NCBI RefSeq assembly: GCF_947488715.1
Contig: NZ_CANLAG010000001.1
Coordinates: 496,001-560,000 of the forward strand
From: an uncultured Tateyamaria sp.
GTDB lineage: Bacteria; Pseudomonadota; Alphaproteobacteria; Rhodobacterales; Rhodobacteraceae
Length of the DNA stretch: 64,000 nt
Direction of reading: 5' to 3'
The translations under genes and the position numbers were made by a program. The notes beneath the pieces were generated by a model, which was given only the letters and a program-made list of their open reading frames with translations, was not told the origin of the DNA and did no database searches. Of this stretch, positions 1-8,640 are shown one piece after another; position 1 is the first letter of the stretch; each line of letters begins with the position of its first letter.

Positions 1-1155
1 CGGGTGCAAAGCCTTGTTGGTATGGACATTCCAGAAAGCGAACAGCGCCAGACACTGACAGCACTTGGTTTCCGGCTCGAGGGCGATATGGCCCATGTCC
101 CCAGCTGGCGTCCCGATGTGATGGGCGAGGCCGACCTCGTCGAAGAAGTGGCGCGTGTTGCATCCCTGACCAAACTCCAAGGCCGTCCGTTGCCGCGCTT
201 GACCACAGGTGTGCCAAAGCCCGTGATGACCCCGATCCAGCGTCGCGAACAGATTGCCCGCCGCACCGCGGCCGCGCTGGGCTACAACGAATGCGTCACC
301 TACAGCTTTATCGATCAGGCTTCGGCCGTGTTGTTCGGCGGCGGCGATGACACGACCCGTCTTGAGAACCCCATTTCCAGCGATATGAGCCATATGCGCC
401 CTGCGTTGCTGCCGGGTTTGCTGCAAGCGGCTGCGCGCAACCAGGCGCGGGGTTTCATGGACCTTGCCTTGTTCGAGGTCGGTCCGGCCTTTCACGGTGG
501 TGAACCGGGTGAACAGCATCTTTTGGTGTCCGGCCTTTTGGTTGGCCGAACAGGGCCCAAGGACGTGCACGGCGCATCCCGACCCGTCGATGTCTATGAC
601 GTCAAGGCCGACGCCGAGGCTGTGCTGAACGCCATGGGCGCACCGGCAAAGGTGCAGATCATGCGCGGTGCGCAGGAGTGGTGGCACCCGGGTCGCCACG
701 GTAGAATCTGTCTGGGTCCGAAAAAGGTGCTTGGCGTATTTGGTGAACTGCATCCGCGCGTTCTCGAGGCGATGGACATCAAGGGGCCAGCCATGGCCTT
801 TACGCTCTGGCCTGCCGAAATTCCGATGCCACGCAAGACGGGCGCAACCCGTCAGGCGCTCGATATCAGTGACTTGCAATCGGTCGAGCGCGACTTTGCC
901 TTTGTGGTCGATGCCGATGTCGAGGCTTTGACGTTGGTCAACGCCGCTGCGGGGGCCGACAAGGCGCTGATCGACGATGTGCGCGTGTTTGACGAATTCA
1001 TTGGCGGCAGCCTGGGTGAGGGCAAGAAATCCCTGGCCATCACCGTGCGCCTGCAACCGCGTGACGTGACGCTCAAGGACGCGGACATCGAAGCTGTGGC
1101 ACAAAAGGTCGTGGAAAAGGTGACCAAAGCCACCGGCGGCACCCTGCGCGGATAA
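1..1155 (+). CDS. pheT: Phenylalanine--tRNA ligase beta subunit, C-terminal part (5' end outside window)
   Basis: This is the C-terminal 384 codons of the beta subunit of the (alpha-beta)2 enzyme that charges tRNA-Phe in the cytoplasm. The frame is open from the first base, so the gene begins upstream; full-length family members are about 800 residues. Three parts can be seen: a B5-type DNA-binding-like domain (visible residues about 1-65, with PSWRPDV and DLVEEVAR), the catalytic-like core (about 70-280) and the C-terminal FDX-ACB anticodon-binding domain (about 290-383, starting near SVERDFAFVVD). The TAA stop is intact. The alpha subunit and the tRNA-binding N-terminus should lie to the left of the window. 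Confidence 0.96.
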   Translation, partial: RVQSLVGMDIPESEQRQTLTALGFRLEGDMAHVPSWRPDVMGEADLVEEVARVASLTKLQGRPLPRLTTGVPKPVMTPIQRREQIARRTAAALGYNECVTYSFIDQASAVLFGGGDDTTRLENPISSDMSHMRPALLPGLLQAAARNQARGFMDLALFEVGPAFHGGEPGEQHLLVSGLLVGRTGPKDVHGASRPVDVYDVKADAEAVLNAMGAPAKVQIMRGAQEWWHPGRHGRICLGPKKVLGVFGELHPRVLEAMDIKGPAMAFTLWPAEIPMPRKTGATRQALDISDLQSVERDFAFVVDADVEALTLVNAAAGADKALIDDVRVFDEFIGGSLGEGKKSLAITVRLQPRDVTLKDADIEAVAQKVVEKVTKATGGTLRG

Positions 1156-1168
1156 GGGCTGGTCGCGC

Positions 1169-2050
1169 CTATTGGTCGGCGAGCACGTCGGCCAGCAGGT
1201 CAAAGACCAACCTGATCCGTTTGCTGTTGTGCAGGTCACGATGTGTGACCAGCCACACCGGGAAACGCAGGTCGGTCACACCATCCAGCAGGCGCACCAC
1301 GTCGTCGAATTGTGCCGCAATGTGGTCTGACATCGGAAAGATGCCAAAGCCACGCCGCAGCATCTCCCAGATCGTGATGCCGCTGGTAGACCCGGCGCGC
1401 AGGTTGTCGTGACCCACGGGCAGCCCGCGTTCCTCCATCGCAGCGACAAAGGCGTCGTCATTGCCCATGCTGATAAAGTCATGGTCCGAAAGGTCCGCAA
1501 TGGCTTGTGGCATCCCATGTGCGGCCACATAGGATTTCGATGCATAGAGGTGGGCAGAGGCGTCGCTGATCCGTCGGGCAATCAGATCGGGATCGGTTGG
1601 ACGGACGTGACGAATGGCGATGTCAGCCTCGCGTTTGAGGATGTCCCGGATGTCATTCGCCGCAATCACGTCGACGCGCAGCCGGGGTGCGACGCTGCGC
1701 AACTGCATCAGGGTGGCAGGCAGCACATAGGCGCTCATCATGTCGGAGGCGGTCACGCGAATGGTGCCGTCCAATGCCTGTGTGCGCCCCTGCGCCATCA
1801 GCGAAATCCGGGCGGCGGCATCGGACATGCTGCGCGCCTGTGCCAACAGATCCGCCCCCGCGTCCGTCAGTTGCAGGGCACGCCCGGTGCGTTCAAAGAG
1901 GGCGAGTTTCAATTCCTGTTCGAGAGCCGTGATTTGCCGTCCAACGGTGGGTTGGGTCAAACCCAATTGCCGCGCCGCCGCAGACAAGGACCCGGCATCG
2001 ACAGTGGCCAGAAAAGCCCGCATGTGGTTCCAATCGAATCCTCTATCCAT
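1169..2050 (-). CDS. LysR-family transcriptional regulator
   Basis: A 293-residue LysR-type regulator. An N-terminal winged helix-turn-helix is clear (residues about 8-67, with SLSAAARQLGLTQPTVGRQI), followed by a periplasmic-binding-protein-like effector domain, and the length is standard. It converges on pheT with 13 bases between the stops and diverges from the methyltransferase at 2135, leaving an 84-base shared promoter region. By family habit it may regulate that neighbour and itself, but the effector cannot be read from sequence. A second in-frame ATG ten codons in (MRAFLATV) is a possible alternative start. Confidence 0.9.
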   Translation of the reverse strand: MDRGFDWNHMRAFLATVDAGSLSAAARQLGLTQPTVGRQITALEQELKLALFERTGRALQLTDAGADLLAQARSMSDAAARISLMAQGRTQALDGTIRVTASDMMSAYVLPATLMQLRSVAPRLRVDVIAANDIRDILKREADIAIRHVRPTDPDLIARRISDASAHLYASKSYVAAHGMPQAIADLSDHDFISMGNDDAFVAAMEERGLPVGHDNLRAGSTSGITIWEMLRRGFGIFPMSDHIAAQFDDVVRLLDGVTDLRFPVWLVTHRDLHNSKRIRLVFDLLADVLADQ

Positions 2051-2134
2051 GCGTATTTGTATGGCTGCCGTGCAAATCTCGTCAATTCAGGTGCGGCTAA
2101 TGGCATAGTATATGCGCAGGCAAAGGAGACACAG

Positions 2135-2764
2135 ATGAAACCCGATGCAAAATTCTGGGACAGAATTGCCCCGAAATACGCCTTGCAGGCGATTGATGAC
2201 GTCCCCGCCTATGAACTGACGCTGGACCGTGTCCGCGATCACCTGGCACCGGACGCACGCGTGTTGGAATTTGGTTGCGGGACGGGCGCCACCGCGTTGA
2301 CGCTGGCGCCGGATGCGGGGTCAATCCTCGCCATCGACTTTTCGGCGGGCATGATTGCGCAAGCCAATGCGCGGTTCGGGCATGACAGTGTTCGATTCAT
2401 GCAAGCGGATGTGTTCCACTATGATCTGAGCGGCATGGCTTTTGATGTGGTGATGGCCTTTAACGTGTTGCATCTGATTGACGATCTGGATGCCGTATTG
2501 GCGCGCGTCCATTCATTGATCCCACCGGGTGGGCTGTTCATCTCAAAGACGCCCTGCATCGGAGAGCGGAGTCTGGGGCTGAAATTCAGCTTGATACGAT
2601 TGGCCATCCCTTTGATGCAGCGGTTTGGGAAGGCTCCATTTGTGCGGTTTGAAACGATATCGGCCCTTGATGCGACGCTGGAGCGGGCGGGGTTCGACAT
2701 CGTCGAGACAGGGAATTTCCCCGTGCGGCCCCCGAACCATTTTGTGGTGGCCAAGCGACGGTAA
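2135..2764 (+). CDS. Class I SAM-dependent methyltransferase
   Basis: A 209-residue Rossmann-fold methyltransferase. Motif I is VLEFGCGTGATAL (about residues 47-59), followed by the acidic loop LAIDFSAG; these bind S-adenosylmethionine. The C-terminal half has a hydrophobic stretch (LIRLAIPLMQRFG) typical of small-molecule or lipid methyltransferases of the UbiE/Methyltransf_11 type, but the substrate is unknown. I chose ATG 2135 because AGGAGA at 2124-2129 is well spaced; the longer open frame upstream runs antisense through the LysR gene and is not believable. It is divergent from that LysR gene. Confidence 0.88.
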   Translation: MKPDAKFWDRIAPKYALQAIDDVPAYELTLDRVRDHLAPDARVLEFGCGTGATALTLAPDAGSILAIDFSAGMIAQANARFGHDSVRFMQADVFHYDLSGMAFDVVMAFNVLHLIDDLDAVLARVHSLIPPGGLFISKTPCIGERSLGLKFSLIRLAIPLMQRFGKAPFVRFETISALDATLERAGFDIVETGNFPVRPPNHFVVAKRR

Positions 2765-2837
2765 GCGAGGCTCGCCCCTTGCTTTTGCCGGGTGCGGACG
2801 CAATTGGTAGCGGGAACGCAAGAGAAGGACCGTGCGG

Positions 2838-3284
2838 ATGCTGAATGTCTATTTGTCTGGTGAAATTCACACCGATTGGCGCCAACAGATCATCGAGGGT
2901 GCGCAGGGCCTGGATGTAACATTTTCCGCGCCGGTGACCGACCACGCCGCAAGCGATGACTGTGGTGTGGTGATCCTGGGCGCGGAGACCGACAAGTATT
3001 GGCACGATCACAAGGGGGCGATGGTCAATGCCATGCGCACCCGCAAAGGGATTTCGGACGCGGATGTGGTCGTGGTGCGTTTTGGCGATCAGTACAAGCA
3101 ATGGAACGCGGCCTTTGACGCGGGCTATGCCGCTGCGCTGGGCAAGTCGCTGATCATTCTTCATGGCCCTGACCATGCGCATGCACTCAAGGAAGTGGAT
3201 GCAGTAGCGTTGGCCGTTGCGCAGGAGCCCGCGCAAGTCGTGGAAATCCTGCGCTATGTGCTGACGGGTGCTTTGCCCGGTTAG
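2838..3284 (+). CDS. YtoQ family protein
   Basis: A 148-residue cytosolic protein similar to Bacillus YtoQ, seen in the N-terminal [12 protein letters not shown] and the central [17 protein letters not shown]. The fold resembles the nucleoside 2-deoxyribosyltransferase/TIR-like superfamily (SGE near the N-terminus, FG.. YKQWN, DAGYA), but no reaction is established for YtoQ. ATG 2838 is preferred over GTG 2832 because AAGGA at 2825-2829 sits 8 bases before it. The TAG stop is the first codon of an intergenic palindrome (3282-3336). Confidence 0.82.
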   Translation: MLNVYLSGEIHTDWRQQIIEGAQGLDVTFSAPVTDHAASDDCGVVILGAETDKYWHDHKGAMVNAMRTRKGISDADVVVVRFGDQYKQWNAAFDAGYAAALGKSLIILHGPDHAHALKEVDAVALAVAQEPAQVVEILRYVLTGALPG

Positions 3285-3336
3285 GGCGCTGGGCGGCTCT
3301 GTTTGCCTGACGGCAAATGCGCCCGCCCACCGACCC
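3282..3336. repeat. Intergenic palindrome, copy A (of four)
   Basis: Two nested stems are visible. The inner hairpin is TTTGCC-TGAC-GGCAAA (3302-3317). The flanks GGGCGCTGGGCGG (left) and CCGCCCACCGACCC (right) pair as an interrupted outer stem. The right flank GCGCCCGCCCACCGACCC is shared with the copies at 30133, 37683 and 45545. The left end contains the TAG stop of ytoQ. It probably acts as a transcription terminator or RNA-stabilising element, although no T-run follows. Confidence 0.75.
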
Positions 3337-3396
3337 AGGGTCACGCTTGTTTTGGAACGGGTGCGCTGTAGGGTTGCCTCAACAGGGAGGCGGCGC

Positions 3397-5001
3397 ATGA
3401 AATTCGACTACGTGATTGTCGGTGGCGGGTCAGCGGGTTGTGTGATGGCATCTCGGCTGAGCGAGGACCCGCATATTTCGGTGTGTTTGATTGAGGCCGG
3501 CGGGCACGGGCGCGACATCTTTGTGCGTGCGCCTGCGTTGGTGGCCGGGATGATCTCTGGTCGGCCCAAGATCAACAATTGGGCGTTCAAGACCGAACCC
3601 CAGAAAGAGCTGAACGGGCGACGGGGGTTTCAACCGCGCGGGCGTGCGTTGGGTGGATCAAGTGCGATCAATGCGATGTTGTACGTGCGTGGCCATCAAC
3701 GCGATTACGACGAATGGGCGGATCTGGGGGCCGACGGTTGGGACTGGGCGTCTGTCTTGCCGCATTTCCGGATGTCTGAGGGCAATGTGCGTGGGGCGGA
3801 CGACCTGCACGGAACAGACGGCCCCTTGCAGGTTGCGGATCAATCCGAGCCGAGGACAATCACGCACGCATTTGTTGAGGCCGGTGCGCAAGCGCAATTG
3901 CGCCCGACCGAAGATTTCAACGGGCCGCGTCAAGAGGGCATTGGCCTTTATCAGGTAACACAACAGCATCGCGGTGCGGCTCGGGGTGAACGGTGTTCGG
4001 CTGCTGCTGCTTATCTGCCTCAGGCGGTCCGCGACCGGTCAAACCTGACGATTTTGACCCGTGCAGTTGCACAAAAGGTTGAGATGCAGGAGGGCCGCGC
4101 CATCGGGGTGCGGATCAAACATGCGCGGCGGATCAAGCTGGTTGAGGCCACGCGTGAGGTCATCCTGTCGGGTGGCGCTTTTGGATCGCCGCAGCTGTTG
4201 TTGCTGTCTGGCATTGGCCCGCGCGACGAATTGGACCAGCACGGGATCGACGTGGTGCATGACCTGCCCGGTGTGGGGCGGAATTTGCAGGATCACCTTG
4301 ATTACATCATCAGCTTTCATTCCAAGCGGGATGATGTCGTGGGACTTGGGCCCAAAGGCTTGGCCGATCTGGCGCGGGCGGGCATGCGGTGGCGCAAGGA
4401 TGGGACGGGGATGTTCGCCTCGCCCTTTGCCGAAGGTGGTGCTTTCCTGAGGTCAACGCCGGATGCGGACCGTCCCGATCTGCAACTGCATTTCGTCGTT
4501 GGCATCGTGGATGACCACATGCGCAAGATCCATTTTCGCTATGGCTACTCCTGTCATGTCTGCGTGTTGCGCCCACACAGCCGGGGCCACGTGGGACTAC
4601 TGTCTGCGGACCCGGCGCAGCCGCCGCGCATCGATCCGGCATATTTGTCCGACAAAAGAGACCTCGATCTTTTGATGCATGGCGCACGCCAGATGGATGG
4701 TATCCTGTCCGCGCCGCCGCTTGATCCGTGGCGTGGCAAACGTCTCTATGCGCATGATGGATCCGATGCGGCGTTGGAGGCTGACATCCGTGCGCGGGCC
4801 GACACGATCTATCACCCTGTGGGGACCTGTCGGATGGGCGTTGACGACATGGCTGTCACCGACCCGTCGGGCAAGGTGCACGGTGTCACCGGTCTGCGCG
4901 TGGTGGATGCGTCGCTGATGCCGCGTCTGATCGGGGGCAACACCAATGCGCCAACCATCATGATGGCTGAAAAGATCAGCGCGGGGATGCGCGCAGCGTA
5001 A
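3397..5001 (+). CDS. GMC-family FAD oxidoreductase (choline/alcohol dehydrogenase-like)
   Basis: A 534-residue glucose-methanol-choline oxidoreductase. It has the N-terminal FAD-binding [18 protein letters not shown] and ESE-like acidic residue region (about 4-34), GMC signature 1 around [18 protein letters not shown] (about 84-101), signature 2 near [16 protein letters not shown], and the C-terminal [10 protein letters not shown] and [14 protein letters not shown] with the catalytic His. Such enzymes oxidise alcohols to aldehydes; choline is only one possibility, and no betaine-aldehyde dehydrogenase or BetI is adjacent. ATG 3397 has AGGGAGG six bases upstream. Confidence 0.9.
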   Translation: MKFDYVIVGGGSAGCVMASRLSEDPHISVCLIEAGGHGRDIFVRAPALVAGMISGRPKINNWAFKTEPQKELNGRRGFQPRGRALGGSSAINAMLYVRGHQRDYDEWADLGADGWDWASVLPHFRMSEGNVRGADDLHGTDGPLQVADQSEPRTITHAFVEAGAQAQLRPTEDFNGPRQEGIGLYQVTQQHRGAARGERCSAAAAYLPQAVRDRSNLTILTRAVAQKVEMQEGRAIGVRIKHARRIKLVEATREVILSGGAFGSPQLLLLSGIGPRDELDQHGIDVVHDLPGVGRNLQDHLDYIISFHSKRDDVVGLGPKGLADLARAGMRWRKDGTGMFASPFAEGGAFLRSTPDADRPDLQLHFVVGIVDDHMRKIHFRYGYSCHVCVLRPHSRGHVGLLSADPAQPPRIDPAYLSDKRDLDLLMHGARQMDGILSAPPLDPWRGKRLYAHDGSDAALEADIRARADTIYHPVGTCRMGVDDMAVTDPSGKVHGVTGLRVVDASLMPRLIGGNTNAPTIMMAEKISAGMRAA

Positions 5002-5028
5002 GGCTTGGCCGCTGCGCGCTATGGCTGG

Positions 5029-5727
5029 CTATGGGCGGGGCGGGATATTCTTGCCCTTTTCAACTGCTGGCCGCGCCATGAAACGGTCGAGATAGGCCAC
5101 CAGATTCTTGTGATCGTCCCAGCCGACCATCTCCTTGGCCTCATAGAAGTTGAGCGCGTTCAGCCAGGGCGCAATCGCGATGTCGGCAATCGAATACTGG
5201 CCTGTGATCCAATCGCGGTCGGCCAACTGGCGATCCAGAACGCCCAGCAGCCGTTTGCCTTCGTCGACGTATCGTTGCTGTGGGCGTTTGTCTTCCCACG
5301 CCGACCCAGCGAACTTCACAAAAAAGCCCATCTGACCAAGCATCGGACCCAGGCCACCCATCTGGAACATCAGCCACTGGATCGTTTTGGCTTTGTCGCT
5401 GGCGGTCTCACCGATCAACTTGCCGGACTTTTCGGCCAGATAGATCAGGATCGCACCGGATTCGAACAAGCCCACAGGCGTGCCATCCGGCCCGTTCGGG
5501 TCGATGATCGCGGGGATCTTGTTGTTGGGGTTCAGCGACAGGAATTCCGGGCTTTTGACATCCGCATCCGAGAGCGTCACGAGATGCGCTTCATAGGGGA
5601 TTTCCATCTCCTCCAGCGCGATCGAGGCTTTGACCCCGTTTGGGGTGGGAAAGGAAAACAGTTGCAGCACATCAGGGTTCTGCGGTTTCCATTTTTGCGT
5701 GATCGCGAAGGCGCTGAGGTCAGCCAT
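5029..5727 (-). CDS. Glutathione S-transferase, Nu class (YfcG/YghU/Ure2p-like)
   Basis: A 232-residue cytosolic GST. The N-terminal thioredoxin-like domain holds LQLFSFPTPNGVKASIALEE, whose TPNG.K motif marks the bacterial Nu/Ure2-like class; FESGAILIYLAEK is the glutathione-binding SNAIL-like motif; the helical C-terminal domain has the N-capping box-like ITGQYSIADIAIAPW. Members usually have disulfide reductase or peroxidase activity. I chose ATG 5727 (MADLSAF) for its AGGAGA Shine-Dalgarno; the in-frame extension to 5826 has no support. It is convergent with the GMC gene. Confidence 0.9.
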   Translation of the reverse strand: MADLSAFAITQKWKPQNPDVLQLFSFPTPNGVKASIALEEMEIPYEAHLVTLSDADVKSPEFLSLNPNNKIPAIIDPNGPDGTPVGLFESGAILIYLAEKSGKLIGETASDKAKTIQWLMFQMGGLGPMLGQMGFFVKFAGSAWEDKRPQQRYVDEGKRLLGVLDRQLADRDWITGQYSIADIAIAPWLNALNFYEAKEMVGWDDHKNLVAYLDRFMARPAVEKGKNIPPRP

Positions 5728-5876
5728 TGGACATCTCCTGTTGTCATAGACAGAAGACATAGGGGAAAACTGACCGCAAAATACCCTTTGCCCTGTGAAA
5801 TCATGTGTTAACAGGTGTTCACTCACGCACGAAGCGCGACAAGACGCACCGTGCAGTAGCCAACAAGGGACTAGAA

Positions 5877-6305
5877 ATGCTTAACGAATTTAAAGATTTC
5901 ATTGCCAAGGGCAATGTTATGGACATGGCCGTCGGGATCATCATCGGTGCGGCCTTTACTGCAATCGTGTCGTCGCTGGTCGCCGACCTGATCAATCCAT
6001 TCATCGGTTTGTTCATGGGTGGCATCGACTTTACCAACATGTACTTCGTGCTGTCCGGTGACGTGGCCGACGGCGCATCCCTCGAAGCGGCGCGCGAGGC
6101 GGGTGCGGCTGTGTTCGCCTACGGTTCGTTCATCATGGCGATTATCAATTTCCTGATCATCGCGTTCGTGGTGTTCATGCTGGTGCGCTATGTTAACAAG
6201 GTCAAAGCCGCAACCGAGACGCCCGAAGAGCCCAAAGAAGAGGCCCCCGCAGGCCCCAGCGAGCTTGATATCCTGATGGAAATCCGCGACTCGCTGGCCA
6301 AGTAA
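5877..6305 (+). CDS. mscL: Large-conductance mechanosensitive channel
   Basis: A 142-residue inner-membrane channel that releases osmolytes during hypo-osmotic shock. The amphipathic N-terminus and TM1 gate helix ([35 protein letters not shown]) are characteristic. A periplasmic loop follows, then TM2 ([18 protein letters not shown]) and a charged cytoplasmic C-terminus ending in the helical bundle segment [19 protein letters not shown] at 5865-5870 supports ATG 5877. It stands alone, divergent from the GST gene, and ends in a strong terminator at 6332. Confidence 0.97.
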   Translation: MLNEFKDFIAKGNVMDMAVGIIIGAAFTAIVSSLVADLINPFIGLFMGGIDFTNMYFVLSGDVADGASLEAAREAGAAVFAYGSFIMAIINFLIIAFVVFMLVRYVNKVKAATETPEEPKEEAPAGPSELDILMEIRDSLAK

Positions 6306-6331
6306 ACCGTCAAGGCAACGCTTGTTTCAAA

Positions 6332-6366
6332 GGGCCGCTCCGCACATCGCGGGGCGGCCCTTTTTC
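6332..6366 (+). terminator. Rho-independent terminator of mscL
   Basis: A 12-bp GC-rich stem (6332-6343 with 6349-6360, one T-G wobble) with loop ACATC is followed at once by TTTTT. It sits 26 bases after the mscL stop. Confidence 0.93.
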
Positions 6367-6419
6367 TTTGGTGAGGGCAGGGGACACTCGGACCTCAATC
6401 CCTCTGCTTGGGCGCAGTC

Positions 6420-7538
6420 TTATTGTTTGAGCGCCAGCGCCGGGGCCAGAACGTCGATCCCAAGCGCCTTCCCGACGGCGTAGTATGTCAACTGACCCGC
6501 ATGCACGTTCAATCCCTCAAGCAGGTGTGGATCATCCGCGCAGGCTTGACGCCAACCTTTGTCTGCGAGCGCCAGCATAAACGGCATGGTCGCGTTCCCA
6601 AGGGCGATCGTCGATGTCCGCGCCACAGCACCCGGCATGTTGGCAACGCAATAGTGCATGATGCCATCCACCTCGTAGATCGGGTCGTCATGGGTGGTGG
6701 CCTTGGAAGTTTCAAAGCAACCGCCCTGATCGATGGCGACGTCGACAATGGCTGCGCCCGGTTTCATCATGCCGAGTTGCGCGCGCGTCACCAGTTTCGG
6801 GGCCGCGGCACCGGGGATCAGAACAGCACCCACAACCATATCCGCTTCTGCAACTAGTTCAGCGGTGTTGCCTGCGCTCGCGAAACTGGTCTTGAACACG
6901 CCGCCAAAGACATCATCCAGATACCGCATCCGGGGCAGCGACCGGTCCAGCACCGTCACATCCGCGCCCATGCCTGCCGCGACGCGCGCGGCGTGGGTGC
7001 CGACAACACCGCCACCAATCACGACGACACGCGCAGGGCCGACACCGGGCACACCGCCCATCAAAACCCCGCGCCCGCCATTGGCCTTTTGCAGGGTCCA
7101 CGCACCCACCTGGGGTGCCAGCTTGCCCGCAACCTCGGACATCGGCGCCAACAGGGGTAAGCCGCCCTGCGCATCCGTCACCGTCTCATAGGCGATGGCC
7201 GTGCATCCTGACTCCAGCAAGTCATGCGTCTGCGCGGGGTCGGGTGCCAGATGCAGATAGGTGAACAGCAACTGCCCTTCGCGCAACATTTTGCGCTCGT
7301 TGGCCTGGGGCTCTTTGACCTTCACGATCATATCTGCGGTTGCGAACACGTCTGCCGCACTGGCCGCAATGGCCGCGCCTGCCGCGACATAAGACGCGTC
7401 ATCGAACCCGGCACCAAGGCCTGCGCCGGCCTGAACGGTCACCTTGTGGCCATGTGCAACCGCCTCTCGGGCGGCATTGGGGGTCAGGCCAACGCGGAAT
7501 TCTTGTGGTTTGATTTCAGTCGGGCAACCGATATGCAT
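6420..7538 (-). CDS. ald: Alanine dehydrogenase
   Basis: A 372-residue NAD-dependent L-alanine dehydrogenase (alanine + NAD+ + water to pyruvate + ammonium + NADH). The length is exactly that of the family. It shows the N-terminal KPQEFRVGLTP, the catalytic-region KVKEPQANE and FTYLHLA (Lys and His), and the Rossmann motif VVIGGGVVGTHAARVAAGMGA with VLDRS. AAAGGAGG lies eight bases before ATG 7538. The Lrp-type gene at 7675 diverges from it, as in other bacteria where an Lrp relative activates ald in response to alanine. Confidence 0.96.
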   Translation of the reverse strand: MHIGCPTEIKPQEFRVGLTPNAAREAVAHGHKVTVQAGAGLGAGFDDASYVAAGAAIAASAADVFATADMIVKVKEPQANERKMLREGQLLFTYLHLAPDPAQTHDLLESGCTAIAYETVTDAQGGLPLLAPMSEVAGKLAPQVGAWTLQKANGGRGVLMGGVPGVGPARVVVIGGGVVGTHAARVAAGMGADVTVLDRSLPRMRYLDDVFGGVFKTSFASAGNTAELVAEADMVVGAVLIPGAAAPKLVTRAQLGMMKPGAAIVDVAIDQGGCFETSKATTHDDPIYEVDGIMHYCVANMPGAVARTSTIALGNATMPFMLALADKGWRQACADDPHLLEGLNVHAGQLTYYAVGKALGIDVLAPALALKQ

Positions 7539-7593
7539 GGGGTATCCTCCTTTGAATTTGTCGCCATGATGCGCCTCAAGGCTTGCAATCGGT

Positions 7594-7611
7594 CACGAAA
7601 GAAGGTTCGTG
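7594..7611. promoter_or_regulatory. Dyad in the ald/lrp divergent promoter region
   Basis: CACGAA-AGAAGG-TTCGTG is a perfect 6-bp inverted repeat midway between the divergent ald and Lrp-type genes. A further CACGAA occurs at about 7642 just before the regulator gene. This arrangement suggests Lrp-type sites, but the assignment is inferred from position. Confidence 0.45.
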
Positions 7612-7674
7612 TTTGCGGGTAACAGTCGAAGATTGTTGCGCGCACGAACAAAAGGGCAGGAGAATTTCGCGCCA

Positions 7675-8133
7675 ATGAGCCTAGATGCAACAGATCGTCG
7701 TATCCTGACCGCCCTGCAAAAACGGGGCCGTATGCCCAACGCCGAACTCAGCGAAACGGTCCACCTGTCCGCGTCCGCTTGCCACCGCCGGGTCCAGCGG
7801 CTCGAAGAGGCAGGGTACATCCGCGATTACGTCGCGCTTTTGGATGCACGCAAGATGGGCGTGCCCACAACTGTCTTTGTCGAGATTACCCTACAGGGCC
7901 AAGCGGACGAAGTGCTTGAGGCTTTTGAAAAGGCCGTTGCGCGCATCCCCGACGTTCTGGAATGTCACCTGATGGCAGGCACGGCGGACTATATCCTGAA
8001 GGTGGTCGCCGAAGGGACCGAAGACTTTGCTCGCATCCACCGTCAGCACCTCGCGCGTCTGCCGGGCGTGGCACAGATGCAATCCAGTTTTGCCTTGCGC
8101 ACCGTTTTCAAGACGACCGCGCTGCCCGTTTGA
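7675..8133 (+). CDS. Lrp/AsnC-family regulator, probable regulator of ald
   Basis: A 152-residue Lrp/AsnC protein. The N-terminal helix-turn-helix (about residues 5-55: LDATDRRILTALQKRGRMPNAELSETVHLSASACHRRV) is followed by an RAM/AsnC ligand-binding domain (about 70-145, with VLECHLMAGTADYILKVV). I chose ATG 7675 because AGGAGA lies upstream and homologues start with an aspartate-rich D.IDR..L. It is transcribed away from ald across a 136-base region holding a dyad. The likely role is alanine-responsive control of ald plus autoregulation. Confidence 0.92.
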   Translation: MSLDATDRRILTALQKRGRMPNAELSETVHLSASACHRRVQRLEEAGYIRDYVALLDARKMGVPTTVFVEITLQGQADEVLEAFEKAVARIPDVLECHLMAGTADYILKVVAEGTEDFARIHRQHLARLPGVAQMQSSFALRTVFKTTALPV

Positions 8134-8226
8134 GTGGTCCGGCGCAATTTGCACTGGCAAAGTCAAATCGGCCCCACTAGCCTCTGCCGAAGCATATTGA
8201 GATAGGGCATTCACCCAGAGGTTTTT

Positions 8227-8640
8227 ATGTCAGACACGCGGCACCCCATGGCACCCGAACACTTGCCATCCTTCATCACGGCAGCGGATGGCAGCGACTA
8301 TTTGTTCACCGTCATGATCTTCTTTGTCGTGGGGCTCATCCTGCTTTTGGGGGTGGCTTATTTCACCCTGCACGCCCTGCCCGAACGCATGGCGCACAAG
8401 GGCAACAGCACCCAGCTTCAACTGATCAGCGTTCTGGCCATGCTTGCGCTCTTTACGCATAACAACCTGTTTTGGGTTGCAGCCCTTGCGCTTGCCGCGT
8501 TCCGCCCGCCGGACATTGTCACGCCACTGAACGCGATGGCACAGGCGCTCACCCGCATTGCCGGGCGTGATGCGGCGCCACAGGAACCCGACATGCCCAC
8601 CCAGTCCGATACGCCTGACGAGGAGAAGACACATGCTTGA
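8227..8640 (+). CDS. Small inner-membrane protein, DUF3302-like (YiaW/YibI type)
   Basis: A 137-residue protein with two hydrophobic helices (about 29-47 and 61-80) and a polar C-terminal tail. LHALPERMAHKGN, then LFTHNNLFWV and the RP after helix 2, line up with the pattern I recall for E. coli YiaW/YibI (LHDIPYLIAKK... LFTLHVIWPFLW...YRP). Like those proteins it immediately precedes and overlaps an HlyD-family gene (by 8 bases). Function is unknown; the partnership suggests an accessory subunit of the adaptor. Confidence 0.68.
   Translation: MSDTRHPMAPEHLPSFITAADGSDYLFTVMIFFVVGLILLLGVAYFTLHALPERMAHKGNSTQLQLISVLAMLALFTHNNLFWVAALALAAFRPPDIVTPLNAMAQALTRIAGRDAAPQEPDMPTQSDTPDEEKTHA

Noticed and set aside
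1409-2134. N-terminal extension of the methyltransferase frame
   Set aside because: It runs antisense through the LysR gene; the methyltransferase has a good Shine-Dalgarno and start at 2135.
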